From assembly GCA_903832325.1 (NCBI GenBank), contig CAILBC010000027.1:124001-188000 (forward strand): a stretch of 64,000 bases of DNA. Reading direction: 5' to 3'. A program made the position numbers and the translations under genes. Below, in pieces: positions 1 through 7,408 of the stretch. A model generated the notes under the pieces. That model searched no databases. It saw only the letters and a program-made list of their open reading frames with translations, and had not been told where the DNA came from. Within the stretch, counting starts at the first letter, position 1, and the number at the start of each line of letters is the position of its first letter. The stretch comes from an uncultured Sphingomonadales bacterium. Lineage in GTDB: Bacteria; Pseudomonadota; Alphaproteobacteria; Sphingomonadales; Sphingomonadaceae.

Positions 1-168
1 TTCGGCCAGCCAGGCGGCCAGTTGCGCCTGGCCGGCAAAGGCCCCGGCGCGGATTTCGTTGCCGCCCGATACGATCAGCAACCCGGTGCCGCCATGGTGC
101 CCGGCGCTGTCGACCATGCCCCACAGCCGCGCCGATCCGCAGGCAAAGGCCACCGCGCGCCGGGTCAT
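1..168 (-). CDS. Exosortase A-associated hydrolase 1, N-terminal fragment
   Basis: Only the first 56 codons lie in the window; the gene continues past base 1. The fragment begins MTRRAVAFACGS and contains LLIVSGGNEIRAG, which I recognise as the start of the alpha/beta-hydrolase family tied to exosortase A loci (hydrolase 1, TIGR03100 type). Its ATG overlaps the TGA of the upstream hydrolase-like gene by four bases, so it is translated as part of the same minus-strand operon. The substrate of this family is unknown; a role in exopolysaccharide or lipid-linked precursor processing is inferred from context only. The catalytic region is outside the window and cannot be checked. Confidence 0.8.
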   Translation of the reverse strand, partial: MTRRAVAFACGSARLWGMVDSAGHHGGTGLLIVSGGNEIRAGAFAGQAQLAAWLAE

Positions 169-848
169 GCGCCAAGGCCTTCGGCAATATCCGCCACGAT
201 GCGCGCCGCCAGCCGTGTTGCCTGCGCCGGATCTTCGCCCGGTTCGGCGCGCAGCCACGGTGCGATACCGCCCAGATCGGCAATGCGCAGTTCGCGCTGG
301 CCTTCGTCAAGCGGCCGCGCGCCTTCCAGCCCGGCGATCAGCGCGGGGCCAAAGTCATATCCGGCCAGCGCGATCCCTTCGTTCCGCCCGGTTTCCAGCA
401 GGTCTGCGCTGTCTTCGTGCCGCCCTGCTTCACGCGCGGCGATCACCCGCGCGCGCAGCAACTGGCGCAGCAGGCTGGCGCCCATCACCGGCTCCAGCAC
501 CCAGCCGGGCAGGACATTGGGAAAAACCAGCGCCCCGCCGCGCACCGCCAGCACGTGGGTCGCGCGAAAATGCCGCGCGGCGGCGGCCATCGCGCTGCGC
601 CAGGCTTGCAGGCTTTGCGCGGCAAAGGCCTGGCGGCTTTCGTTGGTGCCGGGCAGATCGGGCAGAAAGCTGTCAAGGCCTTGCGCATCAGCCGCGCGCA
701 TCGTGCCCACCAGCAGACGGCGCGTGCGGTTCATCTCGTCGAGCAGCGGCGGCACGATCAGCAGGCGCTGGCGCCGCCCGCGATCGATGCTGGCCGCAAA
801 TTCGCCGTCTGCCTCGCGGCTGCCGGGGCAGGGCCAGGTGGTGATCAC
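165..848 (-). CDS. Exosortase A-associated hydrolase-2-like protein
   Basis: A 227-residue protein resembling the second alpha/beta-hydrolase of XrtA loci (TIGR03101 type). The N-terminal half has LLIVPPLLDEMNRTRR, similar to the HPFAEEMNKSRR-like segment I recall from that family. Where a hydrolase would have a GxSxG nucleophile elbow, this protein has AVRGGAL, so a serine nucleophile is not visible; I recall family members also lacking it. The protein looks short for the family (about 260-280 residues). Start and stop both overlap their neighbours by four bases (ACP upstream, hydrolase 1 downstream), so translation is probably coupled. Assignment rests on partial similarity plus position. 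Confidence 0.65.
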   Translation of the reverse strand: MITTWPCPGSREADGEFAASIDRGRRQRLLIVPPLLDEMNRTRRLLVGTMRAADAQGLDSFLPDLPGTNESRQAFAAQSLQAWRSAMAAAARHFRATHVLAVRGGALVFPNVLPGWVLEPVMGASLLRQLLRARVIAAREAGRHEDSADLLETGRNEGIALAGYDFGPALIAGLEGARPLDEGQRELRIADLGGIAPWLRAEPGEDPAQATRLAARIVADIAEGLGA

Positions 849-1123
849 GCGCCGCGCCGCGCCGCCACCAGCGCCAGCAGGCTGCCATAGGTTTCCAGCG
901 TTTCGCCGGTAAGATCGGCATCGTCGAAAAACAGGCCGAACCGGTCTTCGATCGCTGCAAACAGCGTGGCAATCGCCATCGAATCAAGCTCTGGCAGCGC
1001 GCCCAGCAGCGCGCTTTCGGCGCCCAGCGCCGCGCACCGCGCCGGGTTCAGCCCCAGCACATCGCCCAGCACCGCGCGCAAGGCCCGATCGGTATCGTCA
1101 TTGGCCGCCAAGTCGTATCCCAT
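845..1123 (-). CDS. Exosortase A-associated acyl carrier protein
   Basis: A 92-residue acidic helical protein of acyl-carrier-protein type. The phosphopantetheine attachment site is Ser48 in LPELDSMAIATL, matching the usual (D/E)LDS context. The length fits a stand-alone carrier protein. It sits between a GNAT-like acyltransferase (9 bases upstream) and hydrolase 2 (four-base overlap). The divergent arm begins with an AMP-forming acyl-CoA ligase and a PLP decarboxylase. That set suggests an acyl or aminoacyl group is activated, loaded on this carrier and transferred to a saccharide or lipid. The real substrate is not known. It is probably not the housekeeping AcpP, which normally lies in the fab cluster. 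Confidence 0.85.
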   Translation of the reverse strand: MGYDLAANDDTDRALRAVLGDVLGLNPARCAALGAESALLGALPELDSMAIATLFAAIEDRFGLFFDDADLTGETLETYGSLLALVAARRGA

Positions 1124-1132
1124 TGTCCCGTC

Positions 1133-2164
1133 CTATGTGCCCAGTCGGGCGGCCGCAAGCGGCACCGTCGCAAAGTCGTGCGCGCGCAGCACCCGCCGCG
1201 CGATCAGCCGTGCCAGCGCGGGCCAGTGGCGCGGCGCGCCCGGACGATAGGCTTCGAGCCGATACCGCACGTCCGACAATTCCATCCAGTCGCGCTTGTA
1301 GGGATCATCGCCGGTGCCAAAATCGATAGCGTCCACTTTGTCTGCATCAAACGCCATGGCAAACAGCGCATGGGTCAGAACGGTGCCCGGCGAATGCGCC
1401 GCTGCGGCAGGATCGTGTGCCAGCTTGTGGATATAGGCGATGCCATCCTCGACGGTCCACAATTGTGCCGCCACGGCCTCGCCATCGATCGTGGCCAGCC
1501 CCAGGCGCAATCGCCCCGCAGCGCCCTCCATTTCGGCAAAATGGCGCAGAAACCCGGGAGAGCCTTCGGCCGGTTTCCAGCTTTTGGCATAAATCGCCTC
1601 GTATGCGGCCCAGTCGGCTGCGTCGAAATGGCGGGTGATGCTGATCGCCACTTTGCGCCCCTTGCGGCGCACGGTTTCGCGCAACTGGCCCGGACGGCTG
1701 GCCCACCAGGTGGCAAAATCGCGCCCGCCGGGAAGCAGCACGTGGTTCACATGGTCGTGGCACAGCGCGCCGATCCAGCCGGATGATCGCACGGCATCCC
1801 GCATCAGCGCCGCCTCACGCGCGGGCAGGGGCGCAAAGCGCAAGGCGCCCATGGGTGACAGGCTGCGGATCAGCGCCGGCAGCAGGCGCTCGCCGCCGCG
1901 GGCAAAGCGCGGGCGCGCGACAAAGCTGTACCAATTGGCCAGTGCGCCAAGCCGGTTGCGCGTTTCGCACAAGGGCAGCGCGGCAATCGCATCACCATCG
2001 CGCGCCACCGCCACGAAACAGCGCGCGGATGGCAGGCATTCCCGGGCCATCAGCCCCAGCCAGTCCAGCCGGTCGAACGGGGTCACGCCCGGGCCGGGCG
2101 CAAACAGCGCGGTCAGGCGTGGGTCCGCTTGCGCTTCAGTAAGGTCTGCATGATAGACTTGCAT
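1133..2164 (-). CDS. GNAT/FemAB-like acyltransferase of the XrtA locus
   Basis: A protein of about 343 residues in the GNAT superfamily, Acetyltransf_6 (CelD/BcsL-like) branch. Recognisable parts are the central RRKGRKVAI segment, the AIYAKSWKP region and the C-terminal DFGTGDDPYKRDWM motif, typical of acetyltransferases of polysaccharide loci. I chose the ATG at 2164 (MQVYHADLT); the frame stays open to 2200 but runs into the divergent ligase gene. It is probably the first gene of the minus-strand operon with the acyl carrier protein, and may use the carrier-bound acyl group as donor (inference). Its start lies two bases from the start of the divergent gene, so its promoter must lie inside the ligase coding region. 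Confidence 0.75.
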   Translation of the reverse strand: MQVYHADLTEAQADPRLTALFAPGPGVTPFDRLDWLGLMARECLPSARCFVAVARDGDAIAALPLCETRNRLGALANWYSFVARPRFARGGERLLPALIRSLSPMGALRFAPLPAREAALMRDAVRSSGWIGALCHDHVNHVLLPGGRDFATWWASRPGQLRETVRRKGRKVAISITRHFDAADWAAYEAIYAKSWKPAEGSPGFLRHFAEMEGAAGRLRLGLATIDGEAVAAQLWTVEDGIAYIHKLAHDPAAAAHSPGTVLTHALFAMAFDADKVDAIDFGTGDDPYKRDWMELSDVRYRLEAYRPGAPRHWPALARLIARRVLRAHDFATVPLAAARLGT

Positions 2165-2165
2165 C

Positions 2166-3710
2166 GTGATTGCGACCGACGTTCCCTTGCCTGATCCCAC
2201 GCCCCGTCCGCTCGATCATCTGGCCCTGTGCGGGGCAGATGACGCCCCGGCGCTGGTGGTGGGCGGGCAGACCATGGACTATGCCGCGTTAAATCGGCGT
2301 ATAGGCCAGTTGGCGGCCTGGTTGGCAAGCGAACAGGAGACCGGCGCGCGGGTGGCCAGCTGGCTGCCCAAGGGCGAACTAGCCTGCCTTTTGCCGCTGG
2401 CGACGGCGCGTGCGGGGCTGGTGCATGTGCCGATCAACCCGCTGCTCAAACGCGCGCAAGTCGCGCATATCCTGGCCGACAGCGGCGCAACGCTGCTGCT
2501 TGCCAATGCCGAACGGCTGCATGCGCTGGAGGCTGCGGATTTCGGCCCTGCCGATTGTGCCTGCGATACCGATCTTGCCGCGCTGTTCGATATCGAGCCG
2601 CTGCCGCCGTCCGACCTGGCCACAGACACCCTGGCGGCGCTGCTGTACACCAGCGGATCGACCGGCCTGCCCAAGGGGGTCATGCTCAGCCACGCGAACT
2701 TGTGGCTCGGGGCGATCAGCGTGGCGCATTATCTGCGGCTGCGGTCCGATGATCGCGTGCTGGCGGTGCTGCCGCTGGCGTTTGACTATGGGCAGAACCA
2801 GCTGCTTTCGGCCTGGGCGGCGGGGGCCTGCGCGGTGCCGCATGACTATCTGTTGCCGCGCGATGTGCTGCGCGTGGTAGAACGGCAGGGCATCACCACG
2901 CTGGCCGGGGTGCCGCCGCTGTGGCGCCAGCTGGCCGCGCTCGACTGGCCGCCGGCCGCGCGCGCCTCGTTGCGGCGGCTGACCAACAGCGGCGGCGCGC
3001 TTGACGAACCGCTGGTGCGCGGGCTGCGCGCCCGGTTTCCCAATGTCGATCTTTACGCGATGTACGGCCTGACCGAGGCGTTCCGGTCGACGTTTCTCGA
3101 TCCCGCGCTGATCGATGCGCAGCCCACGTCGATCGGCACTGCCATTCCTTTTGCCGAAGTGCTGGTGCTGCGCGACGATGGCACGCCGGCAGGCGTGGAT
3201 GAAGAAGGCGAACTGGTTCACGCCGGCGCTTTGGTGGCGCAAGGCTATTGGCGCGACCCTGTGCGCAGTGCCGAACGGTTTCGCCCCGCGCCGGCGGCCG
3301 CGCGCCATGGCGGGCAGGCGGTGTGGTCGGGCGATCGCGTGCGGCGCGATGCGCAAGGGCTGCTGCATTTCGTCGGCCGGCGCGATGCGATGATCAAGAC
3401 CGCGGGCAACCGGGTGAGCCCCGAAGAAATCGAACAGGCCGCGCGCGCCACCGCGCTGGTGGGCGATGCCGCAGCCATCGGGCTGCCGCATGCCGATCTG
3501 GGCCAGGCGATCCATCTGATCGCCACCCCGTTGGCCGGTGCAGGGCCGACTGCCGCGTTGCTGGCGGCGATGGCGCGCGATTTGCCCGGTTTCATGCTGC
3601 CGCGTGTGGTGCACTGGCGCGATGCGCTGCCGATCAATGCCAATGGCAAAGTCGATCGCGCCGCCATTTACCGGGAATTATCGGCTTTGGCGGATAAGCC
3701 GGGCGCATGA
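2166..3710 (+). CDS. Acyl-CoA ligase (AMP-forming), exosortase A-associated
   Basis: A 514-residue member of the ANL (acyl/aryl-CoA synthetase) superfamily. The AMP-binding P-loop motif is LLYTSGSTGLPKGVMLSH (about residues 158-175). Further motifs are YAMYGLTEAFRST (A5), WSGDRVRRD (A7 hinge region) and NANGKVDR near the C-terminus with the catalytic lysine. XrtA loci carry a dedicated ligase of this type (TIGR03098 type); it likely activates an acyl or amino acid and loads the nearby acyl carrier protein. The start is GTG at 2166, the first possible codon in the frame; the conserved domain begins around residue 15. The next gene starts four bases before its stop. The substrate cannot be told from sequence. 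Confidence 0.9.
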   Translation: MIATDVPLPDPTPRPLDHLALCGADDAPALVVGGQTMDYAALNRRIGQLAAWLASEQETGARVASWLPKGELACLLPLATARAGLVHVPINPLLKRAQVAHILADSGATLLLANAERLHALEAADFGPADCACDTDLAALFDIEPLPPSDLATDTLAALLYTSGSTGLPKGVMLSHANLWLGAISVAHYLRLRSDDRVLAVLPLAFDYGQNQLLSAWAAGACAVPHDYLLPRDVLRVVERQGITTLAGVPPLWRQLAALDWPPAARASLRRLTNSGGALDEPLVRGLRARFPNVDLYAMYGLTEAFRSTFLDPALIDAQPTSIGTAIPFAEVLVLRDDGTPAGVDEEGELVHAGALVAQGYWRDPVRSAERFRPAPAAARHGGQAVWSGDRVRRDAQGLLHFVGRRDAMIKTAGNRVSPEEIEQAARATALVGDAAAIGLPHADLGQAIHLIATPLAGAGPTAALLAAMARDLPGFMLPRVVHWRDALPINANGKVDRAAIYRELSALADKPGA

Positions 3711-4975
3711 TGCCGCCCGCCAGACCCATCGCTGAAAGCGCCATGAAGGCCAAACCGATGGGCCCGATCCCGCCGGGCTTTGCCGTGATCGACGGTGAAC
3801 TGGCGCCGGGCGGCATCCGCGTGCGCGATCTGGTCGCGCGTGCCGGTGGCGCGCCGCTGTTCGTCTATGATTCCGCGATGATCGCCACGCGCATCGCGGC
3901 GCTGCGCGCGGCGATGCCGGCGGGGCTGGCCCTGCATTACGCGGTCAAGGCCAATCCCTTTGCCCCGCTGTTGCAGTTTATGGCAGGGCTGGTCGATGGC
4001 TTTGACATTGCCTCGGGCGGGGAATGGCGCGCGTTGCAGGCGCTGGGCGTGGCGGGGGCGCGGGTCGGTTTTGCCGGGCCGGGCAAGCGCGATGCCGATC
4101 TTGCCGCGGCGATTGCCGCCGGGATCACGCTCCACATAGAATCCGCGCACGAGGCCGCGCGCGCGCTGAACGCCGGCGCGCGGGCCGGGGTGGCGCCGCG
4201 GCTTGCGATCCGCGTCAATCCCGATTTCGAGCTGGCCGGCGCGGGCATGCGCATGGGCGGCGGCGCGCGCGCGTTCGGCATCGATGCCGAGGCGGTGCCC
4301 GCGCTGGCGCGGCAGATCGTGGCCGATGGTGCCGATTGGCAGGGGTTTCACGTCTATGCCGGCAGCCAGTCGCTCGATGCCGGGGCGATTGTCGCCAGCC
4401 AGGCCGCGACGATCGATCTGATCGCGCGGCTGGCGCAGCAGGCCGGGGTGCCGGTGCCGATGTGCAATCTGGGCGGCGGATTCGGCGTGCCCTATGGCCA
4501 CGGGCAAAGTGCGCTCGACATCGCGGCAGTGGGCGACGGGCTGGCCGCTGCGCTGGACCGCCGCGCCGGGGTGCTGGGCGAAACGCGCTTCGTGCTCGAA
4601 CTCGGGCGCTGGCTGGTGGCCGAAGCCGGGGTCTATCTGGCCGAAGTGATCGATCGCAAGCACAGCCGGGGCGAAACATTCCTGGTGGTCGATGGTGGCC
4701 TGCATCACCAATTGGCCGCCAGCGGCAATTTCGGCAGCGTGATCCGCCGCAATTACCCTTGCGCGATTGCCACGCGGTTTGATGCCCCGGCAACCGAGGT
4801 AGCGCATGTGGTCGGCTGCCTTTGCACCCCGCTGGATCGGCTGGGCGATGCGCTCGCTTTGCCACATGCGGAACCACGCGATCTGGTGGCGCTGTTCTGC
4901 GCCGGGGCCTATGGCGCCAGCGCCAGCCCGGCGGCCTTTCTGGGCCATGGCCCGGCGCGCGAAATGCTCGTATAG
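3707..4975 (+). CDS. PLP-dependent decarboxylase, exosortase A-associated
   Basis: A 422-residue fold-type III PLP decarboxylase, related to diaminopimelate and ornithine decarboxylases (TIGR03099 type). The PLP lysine is Lys81 in YAVKANPF. CNLGGGFGVPY supplies the glycine-rich phosphate loop, LELGRWLVAEAG follows, and CLCTPLDRLG carries the conserved C-terminal cysteine region. It overlaps the ligase stop by four bases, so the two are co-translated. A second ATG at 3743 (MKAKPMG) is an alternative start. In XrtA loci this enzyme accompanies the ligase and acyl carrier protein; it presumably makes or modifies an amino compound attached to the polysaccharide, but the product is unproven. Confidence 0.9.
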   Translation: MMPPARPIAESAMKAKPMGPIPPGFAVIDGELAPGGIRVRDLVARAGGAPLFVYDSAMIATRIAALRAAMPAGLALHYAVKANPFAPLLQFMAGLVDGFDIASGGEWRALQALGVAGARVGFAGPGKRDADLAAAIAAGITLHIESAHEAARALNAGARAGVAPRLAIRVNPDFELAGAGMRMGGGARAFGIDAEAVPALARQIVADGADWQGFHVYAGSQSLDAGAIVASQAATIDLIARLAQQAGVPVPMCNLGGGFGVPYGHGQSALDIAAVGDGLAAALDRRAGVLGETRFVLELGRWLVAEAGVYLAEVIDRKHSRGETFLVVDGGLHHQLAASGNFGSVIRRNYPCAIATRFDAPATEVAHVVGCLCTPLDRLGDALALPHAEPRDLVALFCAGAYGASASPAAFLGHGPAREMLV

Positions 4976-4993
4976 CCGCGCAGGTTTGGCCTG

Positions 4994-5038
4994 TACCGTT
5001 ACGGGACGCAAAGCCGCCCGCGAAGACCACTAACGGTA
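4994..5038 (+). ncRNA. Candidate leader RNA with c-di-GMP-I-like core
   Basis: The 13 bases GGGACGCAAAGCC at 5003-5015 match the most conserved stretch of the c-di-GMP-I (GEMM) riboswitch. They are enclosed by a perfect 8-bp inverted repeat, TACCGTTA (4994-5001) and TAACGGTA (5031-5038), with an inner CGGG/CCCG pairing (5002-5005 with 5017-5020). The position, upstream of an exopolysaccharide export gene, suits c-di-GMP control. Against it: the GNRA-capped stem and the usual 3' half (GGUAGCCGGGUUACC-like) are not seen. It may be a divergent riboswitch, another RNA motif, or chance. Confidence 0.35.
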
Positions 5039-5073
5039 TGTAAACCCTTTTTGGTCATAGCCTGCTGGTGAAA

Positions 5074-5157
5074 CTGCCACCCGGTCGTCCCCTTGGGGGA
5101 CAATCGGGACACATGGCAGGCTGCCTTGTCCGCCTTCGCGCGCGGGCCGGGTGGCAG
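5074..5157 (+). ncRNA. Branched RNA element in leader of the export operon
   Basis: A perfect 11-bp inverted repeat, CTGCCACCCGG (5074-5084) and CCGGGTGGCAG (5147-5157), closes an 84-base element. Inside are GTCCCC-TTG-GGGGAC (5087-5101) and a second arm pairing GGACA (5107-5111) with TGTCC (5127-5131), capped by GGCA/TGCC (5115-5118 with 5122-5125). This gives a multi-branched fold ending 13 bases before the AAGGA ribosome site of the export lipoprotein. No T-run follows any stem, so it is not a simple terminator. A regulatory role is inferred from fold and position. Confidence 0.45.
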
Positions 5158-5181
5158 ACAGGCTTGCTTGAAGGATGGTTC

Positions 5182-5874
5182 ATGCCGAACGATGCCCCCT
5201 CCGCCTCTCCCGGAAAACCGGTTACCCGGCGGGCTGCGCTGGCCCGCGCCGGGCTGGCCGTGGCCGGTCTGGCGACGGCCGGGCTGGTTTCGGGCTGTGT
5301 CGGCGGCGGCGGCGGGGCGCAATTGCCCTCGGCTTCGTTCGTTTCGCTGCAGGAAGGCCCCGGCGAAGACTATATCATCGGCCCGCTGGATGAACTGACC
5401 ATTTTCGTCTGGCGCAATCCCGAACTCGGCGCGCAAGTGCAGGTGCGGCCCGACGGGCGCATCACCACGCCGTTGATCACCGACATGCCGGCGGTGGGCA
5501 AGACGCCGTCGATGCTGGCCGAAGACATCAAGCTGCAACTTTCGCAATTCATCCAGGAACCGATCGTTTCGGTGATCGTGAACCGCTTTTCGGGCACGTA
5601 CAGCCAGCAAGTGCGCGTGGTCGGTGCCACGGAAAAGCCGGCCTCGCTGTCTTATCGCGCCAACATGACGCTGCTCGATGCGATGATCGCGGTGGGCGGG
5701 CTGTCGGAATTTGCCGCGGGCAACCGCGCCCGGCTGGTGCGGTTCGACAAACAGACCGGCAAGCAGAAGGAATATGGCCTGCGCATCAACGATCTGCTGC
5801 GCAAGGGGGATACCCGCGCCAATGTCATGCTGATGCCGGGCGATGTGATCATCATCCCCGAAAGCGCGTTCTGA
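5182..5874 (+). CDS. XrtA-system polysaccharide export lipoprotein (Wza/EpsE-like)
   Basis: A 230-residue outer-membrane polysaccharide export protein (TIGR03027 type). The N-terminus has twin arginines (TRRAAL), a hydrophobic stretch and the lipobox LVSGC, so the mature protein should be a lipoprotein. The Poly_export domain follows: YIIGPLDELTIFVWRNPEL, then a SLBB-like region (VRVVGATEKPASLSYR) ending in MLMPGDVIIIPESAF. I placed the start at ATG 5182, which has AAGGA at 5171-5175. A longer open frame begins with GTG at 5068 but would translate the structured leader. It is followed 16 bases later by the chain-length gene; together these make the trans-envelope export machine. Confidence 0.92.
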   Translation: MPNDAPSASPGKPVTRRAALARAGLAVAGLATAGLVSGCVGGGGGAQLPSASFVSLQEGPGEDYIIGPLDELTIFVWRNPELGAQVQVRPDGRITTPLITDMPAVGKTPSMLAEDIKLQLSQFIQEPIVSVIVNRFSGTYSQQVRVVGATEKPASLSYRANMTLLDAMIAVGGLSEFAAGNRARLVRFDKQTGKQKEYGLRINDLLRKGDTRANVMLMPGDVIIIPESAF

Positions 5875-5890
5875 TCGTCAGGCGAGGGTC

Positions 5891-7408
5891 ATGAGCGGAC
5901 TTGTCGATCAGATCAGGGCGGGGCTTCACAGCATCTGGCATCGCCGCTGGATCGCGCTGGGGGTGGCGTGGATCGTGTGCCTGGCCGGCTGGCTGGCGGT
6001 GGGCGCGATTCCCAACAAGTATGAATCCCATGCCCGCATTTTCGTGCGGATCGATGATGTCCTGTCCGATCAGATCGGGCTCGGCGCCGATCGCCACCGC
6101 GATATCAACCGCGTGCGCGAAACGCTGACCAGCGCGGTCAATCTGGAAAAGGTCGTGCGCGCCACCCGGCTGGGTGAAAAAGTGACCAGCGAAAAGCAGA
6201 TGGAAGGCGCGGTGGCCGCGCTCGCCAATGCGGTGAAAGTGACCAACAGCCAGGAAAACCTGTTCGAAATCGCCGCCACGTCGGGCAGCGGCAGCTATTC
6301 CGATGCCGATAACGCGCATATGGCGCAGGATATCGCGCAAAAGATGATCGACGTGTTCCGCGAAGTGAACCTGTCGGGCGGGCGCGGCGAAATGAGCGAC
6401 ACGCTGGCCTTCATGGACCAGCAATTGGCCGACCGGCAAAAGGATCTCGAAGCCGCCGAGCAGAAGCGGCAGCAGTTCGAGGCCAAGAATGCCGGCATGT
6501 TGCCCGGCACCGGCGCCGTCAGTGCGCGGATCGAAGGCACCCGCGCGGAATTGCGTGGCATCGAATCCGATCTGACCGCAGCGCAAAGCGGGCTTGCCTC
6601 GATCAACGGGCAGATGGCCGGCACGCCGCAGACGATCACCGTTCCCGGCGCAGGCGGCGGGGCCAAGGGGGCATTGGCGCAGGCGCAATCCGATCTGGCA
6701 GCGATGCGCGCGCGCGGGCTGACCGACAGCCATCCCGATGTCATCGCGCTGAAAGCGCAAGTGGCGCAATTGGCGCGCGCCGCGGCCAGCGAAGGCGGCC
6801 ATGGCGGCACGCCCAACCCGGCTTATGCCTCGCTGCAATCGATCAAGGCCGATCGCGAAGCCAGCGTGGCCGCGCTGCAATCGCGCAAGGCCGGTTTGCA
6901 GCAGGACATCGCGCAACTGACCACGCAGCAATACAGCGAACCGGCGGTGGCTGCCGAAGCCTCGCGGATCAACCGCGATTATGAAGTGCTGAAGGAACAA
7001 TACGACAAGCTGTTGCGCGATCGCGAGGCCTTGCGGCTGCGCGGCCAGGTCGAAAGCGAACACAACGCGATCAAATTCGAAGTGATCGACCCGCCGACCA
7101 CGCCGCACGGCCCTTCGGCGCCCAACCGGCCACTGTTGCTGGCAGGCGTGCTGGTGGCGGGGCTGGCAACCGGATGCGGCGTCGCCTTTGCCCTGGGGCA
7201 GTTGCGCGGCAGCTTTGCCACCACGGACGAGCTGGAACGGGCGATCGGCCTGCCGGTGCTGGGCGCGGTCACGCTGGCGATGACACCGGCTGCCACGGCG
7301 GAACACCGGCGCCATCTGAAATGGTTTGCCGGCGGCATGTCCGGGCTGGTGCTGGTGCTGCTGCTGCTGCTGGCGCTGGAATTCATGAAGCGCCGGTTGG
7401 TGGCATGA
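5891..7408 (+). CDS. XrtA-system chain-length determinant (Wzz/GumC-like)
   Basis: A 505-residue polysaccharide co-polymerase (TIGR03007 type). The first membrane helix lies at about residues 20-40 (IALGVAWIVCLAGWLAVGA). A long periplasmic part with coiled-coil stretches (about 165-200 and 290-390) follows, and the second helix region begins near residue 415, after the proline-rich PPTTPHGPSAPNRP motif typical of the family. A further hydrophobic stretch at the very end (LVLVLLLLLALEF) precedes a basic tail. It lacks a kinase domain; the cytoplasmic tyrosine kinase is the next gene, overlapping by four bases. It sets polymer length together with the export lipoprotein. Confidence 0.92.
   Translation: MSGLVDQIRAGLHSIWHRRWIALGVAWIVCLAGWLAVGAIPNKYESHARIFVRIDDVLSDQIGLGADRHRDINRVRETLTSAVNLEKVVRATRLGEKVTSEKQMEGAVAALANAVKVTNSQENLFEIAATSGSGSYSDADNAHMAQDIAQKMIDVFREVNLSGGRGEMSDTLAFMDQQLADRQKDLEAAEQKRQQFEAKNAGMLPGTGAVSARIEGTRAELRGIESDLTAAQSGLASINGQMAGTPQTITVPGAGGGAKGALAQAQSDLAAMRARGLTDSHPDVIALKAQVAQLARAAASEGGHGGTPNPAYASLQSIKADREASVAALQSRKAGLQQDIAQLTTQQYSEPAVAAEASRINRDYEVLKEQYDKLLRDREALRLRGQVESEHNAIKFEVIDPPTTPHGPSAPNRPLLLAGVLVAGLATGCGVAFALGQLRGSFATTDELERAIGLPVLGAVTLAMTPAATAEHRRHLKWFAGGMSGLVLVLLLLLALEFMKRRLVA

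Noticed and set aside
59..912. Plus-strand frames over the first kilobase
   Set aside because: They oppose the hydrolase 2 gene and are Arg/Pro/Ala-rich without motifs.
5068..5181. A 38-codon N-terminal extension of the export lipoprotein
   Set aside because: It would translate the structured leader, lacks a ribosome site, and would place the lipobox signal far from the N-terminus; ATG 5182 has AAGGA.
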